Below, piece by piece: positions 9,140 through 18,269 of a DNA stretch of 64,000 nt. The stretch lies in contig NZ_CP022998.1 in the NCBI RefSeq assembly GCF_002277895.1, positions 3,391,501-3,455,500 of the forward strand. Direction: 5' to 3'. This DNA comes from Rhizobium sp. 11515TR (GTDB taxonomy: Bacteria; Pseudomonadota; Alphaproteobacteria; Rhizobiales; Rhizobiaceae). Position numbers and translations under genes: made by a program. Position 1 is the stretch's first letter. Every line of letters starts with the position of its first letter. The notes below the pieces were generated by a model. That model had not been told where the DNA came from. It did no database searches and was given only the letters and a program-made list of their open reading frames with translations.

Positions 9140-10261
9140 TTACTTCGAAATTTCGGCGTAGTTGTACTTGCCGTCGGAACCCTTCGACCACTTGTACATC
9201 ACGTAGTCCGGACGGGTGATGTCGCCCTTGGCGTTGAAGCCCAGGTCGCCGATAGCGGTCTTGAACGGACCCTTTGCCTTCAGCGCGTCAGCAACGGCCA
9301 TCGGATCGTTGGAACCGGCAGCCTTGGCGGCGGCAGCGATAACCTGCAGAGCCGAGTAGGAGTAGAGCGTATAGCCTTCCGGCTCGTAGCCGGCAGCGCG
9401 GAACTTGGCGACGAGATCGGCGGAAGCCGGGTTCTTGCGCGGATCCGGCGCGAAGGTCATCAGCGTGCCGTCGACAGCGTCGCCGGCGATCGATGCCAGC
9501 TCGTTCGAGACGATACCGTCACCCGACATGAAGTGAGCCTTCACACCCTGGTCGGCCATCTGACGCATGATGAGGCCAGCTTCCGTGTGCAGACCGCCGT
9601 AGTAGACGAAGTCGACGCCAGCCTGCTTCATCTTCGCGATCAGGGCCGAGTAGTCCTTGTCACCGGGGGTGATGCCTTCATAAAGAACTTCCGTCACGCC
9701 GGCGGCGTTGAGGTTCTTCTTGGTTTCATCGGCCAGGCCCTGACCATACGGGGTCTTGTCGTGAACGACGGCAACCTTGGCGCCCTTGAAGTTGTCGGCG
9801 ATATACTTGCCGGCAACTTCGCCCTGCTGGTCGTCGCGACCGCAAGTACGGAACGTGTTCCACAGGCCGCGTTCGGTGAACTTCGGGTTCGTCGAAGCGG
9901 GCGTGATCTGCAGGATGCCGTTTTCAGCGTAGACTTCCGAAGCCGGGATGGAAACGCCCGAGTTGAAGTGACCGACAACGAACTTCACACCGTCAGCGAC
10001 GAACTTGTTTGCGACCGAAACGCCCTGCTTGGCATCGGAGACGTCGTCGCCGAGTTCGATCTTGATCTTTTCGCCATTGATACCACCGGCCGCATTGATA
10101 TCTGCTGCTGCCTGCTCTGCACCCTTCTGAAGCTGCGCGCCAAACGCAGCATTCGGGCCCGTCAACGGACCACCGACGCCAACGATAATGTCGGCCTTCG
10201 CAACGCCGCCGAAAGCGATCATCGCCGACAAGGCCACCGCCGACAGAAGATACTTCTTCAT
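9140..10261 (-). CDS. livK: Branched-chain amino acid ABC transporter, periplasmic binding protein
   Basis: This 373-aa periplasmic binding protein captures leucine/isoleucine/valine or related amino acids for the LivHMGF transporter. It begins with a signal peptide ([23 protein letters not shown]) and then [17 protein letters not shown], the standard opening of the peripla_BP_6 fold. The ATG at 10261 has a GGGAG Shine-Dalgarno; a longer in-frame start at 10321 would bury the signal peptide and is rejected. It is the last gene of livHMGF-DUF6867-livK and has a 185-bp upstream gap with a candidate promoter, so it is probably also expressed separately, as abundant binding proteins often are. 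Confidence 0.95.
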   Translation of the reverse strand: MKKYLLSAVALSAMIAFGGVAKADIIVGVGGPLTGPNAAFGAQLQKGAEQAAADINAAGGINGEKIKIELGDDVSDAKQGVSVANKFVADGVKFVVGHFNSGVSIPASEVYAENGILQITPASTNPKFTERGLWNTFRTCGRDDQQGEVAGKYIADNFKGAKVAVVHDKTPYGQGLADETKKNLNAAGVTEVLYEGITPGDKDYSALIAKMKQAGVDFVYYGGLHTEAGLIMRQMADQGVKAHFMSGDGIVSNELASIAGDAVDGTLMTFAPDPRKNPASADLVAKFRAAGYEPEGYTLYSYSALQVIAAAAKAAGSNDPMAVADALKAKGPFKTAIGDLGFNAKGDITRPDYVMYKWSKGSDGKYNYAEISK

Positions 10262-10427
10262 ATTATTACTCCCAATTTTTAAGCGGGTTCCGTTTGATCT
10301 GCCCTGCGCGATACCCACCAATCATCACGCCGGTAACGCTTGCATTCCGAACTCTGGAAGCATGACCCTGCCCGTTCCCGTCTGTTTTTATGGGGCTGGG
10401 TAACGCTCTTGGTTGTACGCAGACTGT

Positions 10428-10450
10428 GCCTAGTTTAGGCGCACTGTCAA
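10428..10450 (-). promoter_or_regulatory. Candidate livK promoter/operator with palindrome
   Basis: On the minus strand a perfect -35 hexamer TTGACA (10450-10445) overlaps the stop of the DUF6867 gene. Just downstream, where the promoter spacer would be, lies a palindrome GCCTA-AAC-TAGGC (10440-10428). The -10 that would follow is poor (CAGTCT or nearby). Promoter and operator roles are inferred. Confidence 0.35.
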
Positions 10451-10800
10451 TTCTTCTTCTTCCAGGAAAAGGCCGAGGTCTTTTCATAGAGCCAGTAATA
10501 ATTATTCACCATCTGATCGGTACGTCGATACCGGTATCCCGCCGTCGCAAAAACAAGCAGAAGCACGACATCGATGATGTAGATGGTGACGTCAAAAACC
10601 GGGCCATTGAACAGCGCATGGTGCAGAAACTGCAGGCCAAGGCCGATCAGAAAGCTGTAGATCACGACAAGCGGATAGGTTTCCCAGCTGGAGGCAACGG
10701 CGCGGCCAGCGCGCCATGCGGTCCAGAAACCGAGAATGACGATAACAGCGCGGATGACCATGCGCCCGCCGGTATCGGTGTCGAAGAGAAGTCCCTGCAT
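10447..10800 (-). CDS. DUF6867 small membrane protein of the liv operon
   Basis: This 117-aa inner-membrane protein has about three hydrophobic segments (MVIRAVIVILGFWTAW; YPLVVIYSFLIGLGLQFLHH; VTIYIIDVVLLLVFATAGY) and a charged C-terminus ending KKKN. I recognise it as the DUF6867-type protein found with LIV transporters in alphaproteobacteria. Its function is unknown to me. It starts 24 bases after the livF stop and so belongs to the liv operon. An accessory role for the transporter is inference from position alone. Confidence 0.75.
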   Translation of the reverse strand: MQGLLFDTDTGGRMVIRAVIVILGFWTAWRAGRAVASSWETYPLVVIYSFLIGLGLQFLHHALFNGPVFDVTIYIIDVVLLLVFATAGYRYRRTDQMVNNYYWLYEKTSAFSWKKKN

Positions 10801-10824
10801 CTCAAATTCTCCGCGAAACGAAAC

Positions 10825-11553
10825 TCAATGGTGACCGCCTTCGAGATAGGCGGCGCGCACCTCCGGATTGGCGAGCAGTTCCTTGCCGGAACCGCTCATC
10901 GTCACCCGGCCGTTGACCATCACATAGGCGCGGTCGGAAAGCTTGAGCGCCGCAAAGGCGTTCTGCTCGACGAGGAACACGGTCAGCCCCTGCGTCTGGT
11001 TCAGAACCTTTATCGCCTCGAAAATGCCTTTGACGATCAGCGGCGCCAGGCCAAGCGACGGCTCGTCGAGCAGCAGCAGCTTGGGACGCGCCATCAGTGC
11101 GCGGCCGATCGACAGCATCTGCTGCTCGCCGCCCGAAAGCGTTCCGCCCCGCTGTGACTGGCGCTCCTTCAGGCGCGGGAAGAGCGTGAATATCTTCTCG
11201 ACGTCCTCATTGAAATATTTGAGCTTGTCGAGACTCGCGCCCATCTGAAGGTTTTCATAGACGGTCATGCGCGGAAAGATCCGCCGACCCTCGGGCGACT
11301 GCGCGATGCGAAGCCGCGCGATCTCATGCGTCGGCATGCGCGTGATATCGCGGCCGTCGAAGGTGACCGAACCGGTGCGCGCCTGCGGGCTGCCGCAGAT
11401 TGTCATCATCAGCGTCGATTTGCCGGCGCCGTTTGCGCCGATCAGGCTGACGATCTCACCGCTATTGACTTCGATATCGACGCCGGCAAGAGCGCGGATA
11501 TTGCCGTAATAGGTTTCGACACCCGCAACTTTGAGAAGTGGTTGCCCCGCCAT
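10825..11553 (-). CDS. livF: Branched-chain amino acid ABC transporter ATPase LivF
   Basis: LivF is one of the two ATPases energising branched-chain amino acid import. The 242-aa protein has Walker A GANGAGKST, the ABC signature LSGGEQQML and Walker B LLLLDEPSLGLAP. The LivF-type opening GVETYYGNIRALAGV separates it from LivG. Its ATG shares one base with the livG stop (TGATG), indicating coupled translation. Confidence 0.96.
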   Translation of the reverse strand: MAGQPLLKVAGVETYYGNIRALAGVDIEVNSGEIVSLIGANGAGKSTLMMTICGSPQARTGSVTFDGRDITRMPTHEIARLRIAQSPEGRRIFPRMTVYENLQMGASLDKLKYFNEDVEKIFTLFPRLKERQSQRGGTLSGGEQQMLSIGRALMARPKLLLLDEPSLGLAPLIVKGIFEAIKVLNQTQGLTVFLVEQNAFAALKLSDRAYVMVNGRVTMSGSGKELLANPEVRAAYLEGGHH

Positions 11554-12425
11554 CAATGTTCACCCTCTTGGAGGTGCTCGACTTCGGCAATCACCTCTTC
11601 CACTTCCTCATCCTCAACGCCCAGATAGGCGGCGATCACGCGAGGATCATTCTTGACCTCATCCGGCGTGCCATCGGCGATCTTCTGCCCGTATTCGAGC
11701 ACGATGACATGGTCGGAAATTTCCATGACCACGGACATGTCGTGCTCGATCAGCAGGATCGATGTGCCGGTGTCCTTGCGGATGCTGCGAAGGAATTCGT
11801 TGAGGACCAGGGACTCGCGAGGATTGAGACCGGCAGCCGGCTCGTCCAGGCAAAGCAGTTCCGGCCCCGTGCACATGGCGCGCGCGATTTCCAGGCGGCG
11901 TTGCGCGCCGTAAGGAAGATCGCCTGCAGGATCGTCGGCGCGATCGATGAGATCGGCCTTTTCGAGCCAGAAGCGCGCAAGTTCGATGGCATTCTTGGCC
12001 TCAGAACGATAGGGACCGATGCCGAGCAGGCCGAGGATCGTGTAGCCGGAGGCACGCATCAGCTTGTTGTGCTGCGCCACCAGCAGATTTTCGAGCACCG
12101 TAAGGCCCGAAAACAGGCGGATATTCTGGAAGGTACGCGCCACCTTGGCTTCGCGCGTGATCCGGAAATCCGGCAGCCGTTCAAGGAGATATTCCTTACC
12201 GCTCTTCTGCTGCAGCGTAAGCATGCCCATCGTCGGTTTGTAGAAGCCGGTGATGCAGTTGAACACGGTCGTCTTGCCGGCGCCGTTCGGCCCGATCAGC
12301 GCGGTGATATCGCCACGCTTGGCCTCGAACGAGAAGTCGTTGATCGCCATCAGGCCGCCGAACTTCATCGACAGGTGGTCGACCTTCAAGAGGACGTCGT
12401 TGGGGTTTGCGGTCACAGCGTTCAT
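11553..12425 (-). CDS. livG: Branched-chain amino acid ABC transporter ATPase LivG
   Basis: LivG is the partner ATPase of LivF. It is 290 aa, with Walker A GPNGAGKTT, a family-typical FGGLMAINDFSF opening, signature region DLPYGAQRRLEIARA and Walker B LLCLDEPAAGLNP. The C-terminus carries an acidic extension of about 20 residues (EDEEVEEVIAEVEHLQ), slightly longer than usual for LivG. The start overlaps the livM stop by one base. Confidence 0.96.
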   Translation of the reverse strand: MNAVTANPNDVLLKVDHLSMKFGGLMAINDFSFEAKRGDITALIGPNGAGKTTVFNCITGFYKPTMGMLTLQQKSGKEYLLERLPDFRITREAKVARTFQNIRLFSGLTVLENLLVAQHNKLMRASGYTILGLLGIGPYRSEAKNAIELARFWLEKADLIDRADDPAGDLPYGAQRRLEIARAMCTGPELLCLDEPAAGLNPRESLVLNEFLRSIRKDTGTSILLIEHDMSVVMEISDHVIVLEYGQKIADGTPDEVKNDPRVIAAYLGVEDEEVEEVIAEVEHLQEGEH

Positions 12426-13849
12426 CAGCCGTGGCCCTCCTTGGTGAAGCTGCCTGAAACCGCTTTTCGCTCCTTGAGGAAAGCCGTCGGCTCGCGCGTA
12501 CCGACAAAGCCGCGCGGCTTGAAGATCATCACCACCACCATGGCAAGACCGAAGATCAGCATGCGGTAGAGTTCCGGTGTGAAGTCCGGGCCGAAACCGG
12601 GAATGATCGTCGTATCGCCGAAGACCAGCCCGGTCTTGAGGAAGCTCATGTTGCGCAGCAATTCGGTGCCGCCAATCATGGCGATCGCGGCAATCGCGAT
12701 GCCCTTCAACGACCCCATGCCGCCGAGGACGACGATCGCGAGGATCACGGCGGATTCGAGGAACACGAAGGATTCCGGCGAGACGAAGCCCTGACGCGCC
12801 GCGAAGAAGGAGCCGGCAAAGCCGCCAAACATGGCTCCGGTGGCAAAAGCCGTCAGCTTCGTGGTCACCGTATTGATGCCGAGCGAACGGCAGGCGATTT
12901 CATCCTCACGCAACGCTTCCCACGCACGTCCGATCGGCATGCGGCGCAGCCTGATGGTGACATAGGCAGTCAGCATGCAGAGCAGCAGGATCACGTAGAA
13001 CAGAAAAACCTTATACCAGGCCGACGAGATCGGCAGACCGAAACTGCGAACGAAGTTGTGCGGGTCCTTCATATCGAAGGTATACAGGCCAAAAAGCGAT
13101 GCCTTGGTGATGTTGGAGATGCCGAAGCTTCCCTGCGTCACGTCAGTCCAGTTGGTCAGCACGATGCGGATGATTTCACCGAAGGCAAGCGTGACGATGG
13201 CCAGATAGTCGCCCCGCAGACGCAGCACCGGAAAGCCCAGAATCATGCCCCAAAGCGCGGCAAGAATGCCCGACAACGGCAGAAGCAGCCAGAAGGACAG
13301 GCCGAAATGCGTCGACAGCAGAGCATAGGAATAGGCGCCGACCGCATAGAAGGCGACATATCCTAAGTCGAGCAGACCGGCGAGGCCAACGACGATATTC
13401 AGACCCCAGGCGAGCATGACGTAGATGAGGATCTGAATGCCGAAATTGTCGACATAGGTCAGCGCGCCTTGCGGCCCGAGGATTGCCACCGCCGCCAGCG
13501 GATAGATCAGTAGAAGCACAAGGGCAATCTTGTTGAAATGCTTGGAGACGAAGCTTGGCTCGCCCTCCACCTGCACGACCTTGGCCCTGGCTGCCTTTCG
13601 CGCCGCCAGATAAGGCTGGACGAAGACCGTCATGATGAAGCGGCCGACAGCGGCGATCGCGACGATGGTTGCCAGAAGGCCCCAGCGCTGCACGATGATC
13701 AGCTTGTTGTCCATATTCTGATCGGTCTTGAGACCGATATAGAGGACGAACATGCCGAAGGCGATGATCGCAGTCCAGAAGGCGTCCGTAATCCCTTTCT
13801 GGACAAGGCCGGGCGCGGTCTTGCCTGCAACGAAGTTTGAATTTGCCAT
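12425..13849 (-). CDS. livM: Branched-chain amino acid ABC transporter permease LivM
   Basis: LivM is one of two membrane permeases of the LIV system. At 474 aa it is longer than the minimal permease because of an N-terminal extension with extra hydrophobic helices, as is common in alphaproteobacterial LivM. The BPD_transp_2 core includes [21 protein letters not shown], the conserved EAA-like loop [20 protein letters not shown] and the cytoplasmic end FKPRGFVG. It follows livH by four bases. Confidence 0.95.
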   Translation of the reverse strand: MANSNFVAGKTAPGLVQKGITDAFWTAIIAFGMFVLYIGLKTDQNMDNKLIIVQRWGLLATIVAIAAVGRFIMTVFVQPYLAARKAARAKVVQVEGEPSFVSKHFNKIALVLLLIYPLAAVAILGPQGALTYVDNFGIQILIYVMLAWGLNIVVGLAGLLDLGYVAFYAVGAYSYALLSTHFGLSFWLLLPLSGILAALWGMILGFPVLRLRGDYLAIVTLAFGEIIRIVLTNWTDVTQGSFGISNITKASLFGLYTFDMKDPHNFVRSFGLPISSAWYKVFLFYVILLLCMLTAYVTIRLRRMPIGRAWEALREDEIACRSLGINTVTTKLTAFATGAMFGGFAGSFFAARQGFVSPESFVFLESAVILAIVVLGGMGSLKGIAIAAIAMIGGTELLRNMSFLKTGLVFGDTTIIPGFGPDFTPELYRMLIFGLAMVVVMIFKPRGFVGTREPTAFLKERKAVSGSFTKEGHG

Positions 13850-13853
13850 GGCG

Positions 13854-14756
13854 TTATACCTTTTCGACTTCCGGCCGACCGAGAATACCCGTCGGCTTGA
13901 AGATCAGCACGTAGGCAAGGATGCCGTAAGTGGCGACATCCTTATACGCGATGGGAAAATTGCCAGACCAGAAGGACTCGATGAAGCCGATCATCAGGCC
14001 GCCGAGAACAGCGCCCGGAAGCGAGCCGATGCCGCCCAGAACCGCTGCCGTGAAAGCCTTGACGCCCGGCACGAAACCGTCCGTGAAGTTGGCGACACCA
14101 TAATACATCAGATACATCGTGCCGGCGACAGCAGCGAGAGCGGCACCCATGATGAAGGTGATGGAGATGGTGCGGTCGACATTGATGCCGAGCAGTGCCG
14201 CCATCTTGCGATCCTGTTCGGTCGCCCGCTGAGCACGCCCAAGCGCCGTCTTGTTGACGATATACCAGAAGGCGACGAGCAGCACCACGGTGACGATGAA
14301 GACGATGATCTGCTTCAGCGACAGCGAGACGCCGCCGAAGTTGTAGACATCACCCACCAGCGTCGGGATCGGCTTGTTGCGCGGCCCCTGTGCGACCTGG
14401 ATGAAGTTCGACAGAACGATCGACATGCCGATCGCCGTGATCAGCGGCGCGAGGCGGAACGAACCGCGCAGCGGTCGATAAGCCACCCGCTCGATCACCC
14501 AGTTCCACAGGCTCGTCATCAGCATGGCGACGATCAGCATGACAAGCAGCATGATCGCGACCGGCAGGCCGGCGAAGAGCGAAACGAGAACCAGATAGGT
14601 GATGAGAGCGGCAAAGCCGCCAAGCATGAAAACATCACCGTGGGCAAAATTGATCATGCCGATGATGCCGTAAACCATGGTGTAACCAATGGCGATCAGG
14701 CCGTAGATCGACCCGAGAGTCAGCCCGTTTAAGAGCTGCTGGATAAAATAATCCAT
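13854..14756 (-). CDS. livH: Branched-chain amino acid ABC transporter permease LivH
   Basis: LivH is the partner permease of LivM in the inner membrane: 300 aa with about eight hydrophobic segments. It starts with the diagnostic [20 protein letters not shown] and contains [14 protein letters not shown] and the conserved loop [19 protein letters not shown]. The ATG follows AGGGG at about nine bases. It is the first gene of the liv operon, so the main promoter should be in the 307-bp gap upstream. Confidence 0.96.
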   Translation of the reverse strand: MDYFIQQLLNGLTLGSIYGLIAIGYTMVYGIIGMINFAHGDVFMLGGFAALITYLVLVSLFAGLPVAIMLLVMLIVAMLMTSLWNWVIERVAYRPLRGSFRLAPLITAIGMSIVLSNFIQVAQGPRNKPIPTLVGDVYNFGGVSLSLKQIIVFIVTVVLLVAFWYIVNKTALGRAQRATEQDRKMAALLGINVDRTISITFIMGAALAAVAGTMYLMYYGVANFTDGFVPGVKAFTAAVLGGIGSLPGAVLGGLMIGFIESFWSGNFPIAYKDVATYGILAYVLIFKPTGILGRPEVEKV

Positions 14757-15063
14757 ATATCATTTCCCCTGGATGCGGCGTCATACGACCGCATCTCTTA
14801 TTGCTTTTTTAGGTTCCTTCTAGAGGCCTATGGCCGCGATTCCATACTGGTTTCGAAGGAAATGTGAAGCCAAAAAGGCGAGAAATTGACAAATTCTTTT
14901 CAAATCGCCGTGCGCTGATGCGAATCCGACCAAAAATGGCACGAAAGCGGCAGGCTATGGCTCAAAATTAGCCAAAACCGACAAGCGGCGCCTGCACTCT
15001 GAAGAGCTCTTGTCAGAGGCAGGCCTCGTCGGGCCTGCCATAGGGATCGTCTGAACCGCAACT
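14757..15063. promoter_or_regulatory. Upstream region of the liv operon
   Basis: This 307-bp gene-free stretch lies between two minus-strand genes. It holds a hairpin near the end of the flavoprotein gene (15018-15039) and an AT-rich section around 14880-14910 that presumably carries the livH promoter. No convincing hexamer pair was resolved by eye. Confidence 0.5.
15018..15039 (-). terminator. Hairpin after the 808-aa flavoprotein gene
   Basis: An 8-bp perfect stem GGCAGGCC/GGCCTGCC with a 6-base loop lies about 25 bases past the stop at 15064. There is no strong T-run, so it may be a weak or Rho-assisted terminator. Confidence 0.45.
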
Positions 15064-17490
15064 TTACGCGCGCATCCTGGCACCATCCGCATCGAACAGC
15101 GGCTCGGCCTGCAGCCTTGCCGGCAAGAGCTCACCGAGCAGTTCGATCGACCAGCCTTGCGCCTTGTCGGCGATTTCCTTCGGCACGTAACCTACAGCGA
15201 CGGAAAGACCGGAAGCGTGCGCATAGCCGCCTGACGTCACCCAGCCGCAGACCGCACCGTTGTGATAGATCGGCTCATCGCCGATGACATCGGCATCCCT
15301 GGCCGAGAGGATGAAGGTCCGCAGGCGCAATGTGCCGCCCCCCGCCTTTTCCTTGGCAGCCGCCGCCTTGCCGATGAAATCAGCCTCTTTGGACAGCGCC
15401 ACGAATCGGTCGAGGCCAGCCTCGAGCGGCCCGTAGAGTGGCCGGTATTCGCGCGCCCAGCTGCCGTAGGATTTGTCGAGGCGCAGAGCATTCAGCGCTC
15501 TCAACCCAAAGAGCCGGATGCCGAACTCGGCGCCTTCCTCCATCAGCAAATCAAAGATATAGCGCTGATGCTCCGGCTTCATCCAGATCTCATAGCCGAG
15601 ATCGCCCGTATAGGAGACGCGACCGACGATCGCAGGCGCCATGCCGATATCCATGCGTCGAATGGACATGAAGGGGAAGGCGGCGGTCGAGAGATCCTGA
15701 TGGGTCAGCTTCTGCAGCAACTTGCGGGCATTCGGGCCGGCGATCGAAAGACCGAGAAGCGAAAGCCCGTGCGCCTGGAGCTCGACAGAACCGCCCTTCG
15801 GCAGCAGGCCTTCGAACCAGCGCATATGATAGGCTTCGGCAATGCCGGAGCCGATGAGAAGGAAATCCCCCTCGCCCAGCTTTGCCAGCGTGAAATCGCC
15901 GATCAGCTTGCCGTCGTGCTTCAGCATCGGTGCCAGCGTCATCCGGCCAATGGCCGGAATGCGGCAGCTCAACAGCCGATCGAGGAAAGCTTCCGCCCCC
16001 GGTCCCTTAATCGAATACTTGGCAAAGCCCGAAGTCTCCATCAGGCCGACGCTCTCGCGCACCGCCTTGGCTTCGGCGGCAACGACATCGAAGTCGTTGG
16101 AGCGGCGCCAGGAGAATTGGTCGACCTCACCCTGCGGCGCGAACCACAGGGCCTGCTCGAGACCATAATAGGCGCCGAATACGCTGCCGGCTTGCTTCAA
16201 CTTGTCGTAGATCGGCGTCGTCAGCAGCGGACGTGCCGCCGGGAGCTCCTCGTTGGGATAGCGGATCGAGAAGCGGCGGGCATAGTTCTCGCGTACCTTG
16301 GCATTCGTATAGGCGAGCGTCGCGTAGTCGCCATAGCGCGAAACATCCATGGCGAAGACGTCGAAGCCCGGATCGCCGTAGATCATCCAGTTGGCGAGCG
16401 CGAGACCGACACCGCCGCCTTGGCTGAAGCCGGCCATGACGGCGCAAGCCGACCAGTAGTTCCTCAAGCCACGGACGGGACCGACGAGCGGATTGCCATC
16501 AGGCGAGAAGGTGAAGGGGCCGTTGATGATCTTCTTGATGCCGGCATTGTTGAAGGCCGGGAAATGGCGGAAGCCGACTTCCAGTTCCGGCGTGATGCGC
16601 TCGATATCCTCGGCCAGCAGTTCGTGACCGAAATCCCAGGGCGTCGTTACCGGCGACCATGGGCGGCAGGCCTTTTCATAGGTGCCCATCAGCATGCCCT
16701 GCCGCTCCTGGCGCAGATAGATCTCGCCGTCGAAGTCGACGCAGTGCATGAGCTCCTTGCCCGTCGTCTTGTTGAAGTCGATGACCTCGGGCATATCCTC
16801 GGTGATGAGATACATATGCTCCATCGCGAGCACCGGCAGCTCCAGCCCGACCATACGGCCGACTTCGCGCGCCCAGAGACCGGCGGCGTTGACGACATGC
16901 TCGGCAATGATCTCGCCCTGATTGGTGATGACACGCCAGGAACCATCCTCGCGCTGCACCAGCTCTTCCACCTTGGTGTGCAAGTAGATTTCAGCGCCGT
17001 TCTTCTTAGCCGAACGAGCATAGGCATGCGTGGTGCCATAGGGATCGAGATGACCTTCGACGGGATCGTAAAGAGCGCCGACGAACTGTTCAGGATCGAG
17101 GAGCGGCATCATCTCATGCGCTTCCTTCGGCGTCAGCAGCGCCGCCTCCAGACCATTGTAGCGGCCCTTGGCAAGAATGGATTTCAGCCAGTCGAAGCGC
17201 TGCGGGGTGGCCGCCAGCATCAGTCCGGAGGTCAGATGCAGGCCGATATCCTGGCCCGAATATTCCTCGATCTCCTTGTAGAGCTCGACCGTATATTTCT
17301 GCAGCTTGGCAACGTTCGGATCGCCATTGATCGTATGCATACCGCCGGCGGCATGCCAGGTCGAGCCGGATGTCAGCTCGGAGCGCTCGAGCAGCACCAC
17401 ATCCGTCCAGCCGAATTTCGTCAGGTGATAGAGCACCGAACATCCGACGACACCGCCACCGATGACGACGACCTTGGCATGGCTTTTCAT
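15064..17490 (-). CDS. Dimethylglycine/sarcosine dehydrogenase-type flavoprotein (DAO + GcvT)
   Basis: This 808-aa enzyme should oxidatively demethylate an N-methyl amine, such as dimethylglycine, and pass the methyl group to tetrahydrofolate. The N-terminal FAD-binding DAO domain starts VVVIGGGVVGCSVLYHL and has the SGSTWHAAGGMH motif, whose histidine is the covalent flavin site in dimethylglycine dehydrogenase. The C-terminal half is a GcvT/aminomethyltransferase domain (YTGDLGYEIW; RALNALRLDKSYGSW). It lies 217 bases downstream of soxG in the same direction. That places it in a sarcosine/glycine-betaine catabolic neighbourhood. The exact substrate cannot be read from sequence. Confidence 0.88.
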   Translation of the reverse strand: MKSHAKVVVIGGGVVGCSVLYHLTKFGWTDVVLLERSELTSGSTWHAAGGMHTINGDPNVAKLQKYTVELYKEIEEYSGQDIGLHLTSGLMLAATPQRFDWLKSILAKGRYNGLEAALLTPKEAHEMMPLLDPEQFVGALYDPVEGHLDPYGTTHAYARSAKKNGAEIYLHTKVEELVQREDGSWRVITNQGEIIAEHVVNAAGLWAREVGRMVGLELPVLAMEHMYLITEDMPEVIDFNKTTGKELMHCVDFDGEIYLRQERQGMLMGTYEKACRPWSPVTTPWDFGHELLAEDIERITPELEVGFRHFPAFNNAGIKKIINGPFTFSPDGNPLVGPVRGLRNYWSACAVMAGFSQGGGVGLALANWMIYGDPGFDVFAMDVSRYGDYATLAYTNAKVRENYARRFSIRYPNEELPAARPLLTTPIYDKLKQAGSVFGAYYGLEQALWFAPQGEVDQFSWRRSNDFDVVAAEAKAVRESVGLMETSGFAKYSIKGPGAEAFLDRLLSCRIPAIGRMTLAPMLKHDGKLIGDFTLAKLGEGDFLLIGSGIAEAYHMRWFEGLLPKGGSVELQAHGLSLLGLSIAGPNARKLLQKLTHQDLSTAAFPFMSIRRMDIGMAPAIVGRVSYTGDLGYEIWMKPEHQRYIFDLLMEEGAEFGIRLFGLRALNALRLDKSYGSWAREYRPLYGPLEAGLDRFVALSKEADFIGKAAAAKEKAGGGTLRLRTFILSARDADVIGDEPIYHNGAVCGWVTSGGYAHASGLSVAVGYVPKEIADKAQGWSIELLGELLPARLQAEPLFDADGARMRA

Positions 17491-17569
17491 TGGGAATCCC
17501 CTGTTTTCGGCACGAAGCCGCCGGGTGTCTTCCCGCGCGACCGACCGTATTTGAGAGGAAACCTAGAGA

Positions 17570-17580
17570 CTATCCGATAG
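17570..17580. promoter_or_regulatory. Small palindrome upstream of the 808-aa flavoprotein gene
   Basis: The 11-bp perfect palindrome CTATC-C-GATAG lies about 80 bases upstream of the start codon, within the 217-bp gap after soxG. It could be an operator half or chance; support is weak. Confidence 0.25.
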
Positions 17581-17707
17581 GCCAAATAGCCCGAACTGCG
17601 AAACCGATATGTCTGTTTGCGCCATCGCAATTGTTCGGATCGCGCCATCTGCTATTAGCAACGGAATCCGGCTGCAAGCCATTCCATGTGCGGCAACGTC
17701 AGCATTT

Positions 17708-18262
17708 TCAGTCGGCGAAGCCGGCCGTGAGCGCGAACTCCCGTCCCATTTCCATGATCTCTTCGAACACGCTGCCCGCATAGGAGCGCGGCACGATGAT
17801 TTCGAAACGATCCGGACCGGTGCGGGCAACATTGGCGCTGACATGGCAGCACAGCATGTTGGCAGACTGCCCCTCGGCAAAAACCTGCGGATGCAGATCG
17901 ACAGCCACGCATTTGGCGAGGATACGACGAACGCTCGGGCCAGAGATGCGCAACAGCACGCGACCGTCGCTCTGCTCGAAGAAGGAGGCCCGGGCGGGAT
18001 CGAGCGTGAAAAGATCTCGTGCCACGCTATCGGCACCGAGCGTCTCCGACACCACGAACCATTCCCTCGGCCCGACATCGCGAACCGATACATCCTTCAG
18101 CGCCTTCAGGCTTGCCAGAACGCCATTCTGATCGCCAGCCTTCGCGAGCACGGAGAAAATCGCCGGACGACGCACGACGGCGAGATGATTCGGATTTGCG
18201 GCAGCTTCGAAGCCGGAAATATGATCTTCCAGCACATGACTGTTCCGAAACGCGACGCTCAT
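17708..18262 (-). CDS. soxG: Sarcosine oxidase gamma subunit
   Basis: SoxG is the gamma subunit of heterotetrameric sarcosine oxidase. The 184-aa product includes AAANPNHLAVVRRPAIFSV, GPREWFVVSE and the C-terminal region FEIIVPRSYAGSVFEEIM, all typical of the SoxG/GcvT-like fold. I chose the ATG at 18262 (MSVAFRNSHVLED), seven bases after the soxA stop, over longer in-frame starts that would run deep into soxA. It is the last gene of soxBDAG. Confidence 0.92.
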   Translation of the reverse strand: MSVAFRNSHVLEDHISGFEAAANPNHLAVVRRPAIFSVLAKAGDQNGVLASLKALKDVSVRDVGPREWFVVSETLGADSVARDLFTLDPARASFFEQSDGRVLLRISGPSVRRILAKCVAVDLHPQVFAEGQSANMLCCHVSANVARTGPDRFEIIVPRSYAGSVFEEIMEMGREFALTAGFAD

Positions 18263-18269
18263 CGATCCA

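Noticed and set aside
14935..14953. Sigma54-like TGGCAC element
   Set aside because: It lies on the plus strand, while both flanking genes are on the minus strand, and the -12 half is poor.
15262..17580. 772-codon plus-strand frame
   Set aside because: Fully antisense to the 808-aa flavoprotein, which has strong motifs throughout; the composition is that of a shadow frame.
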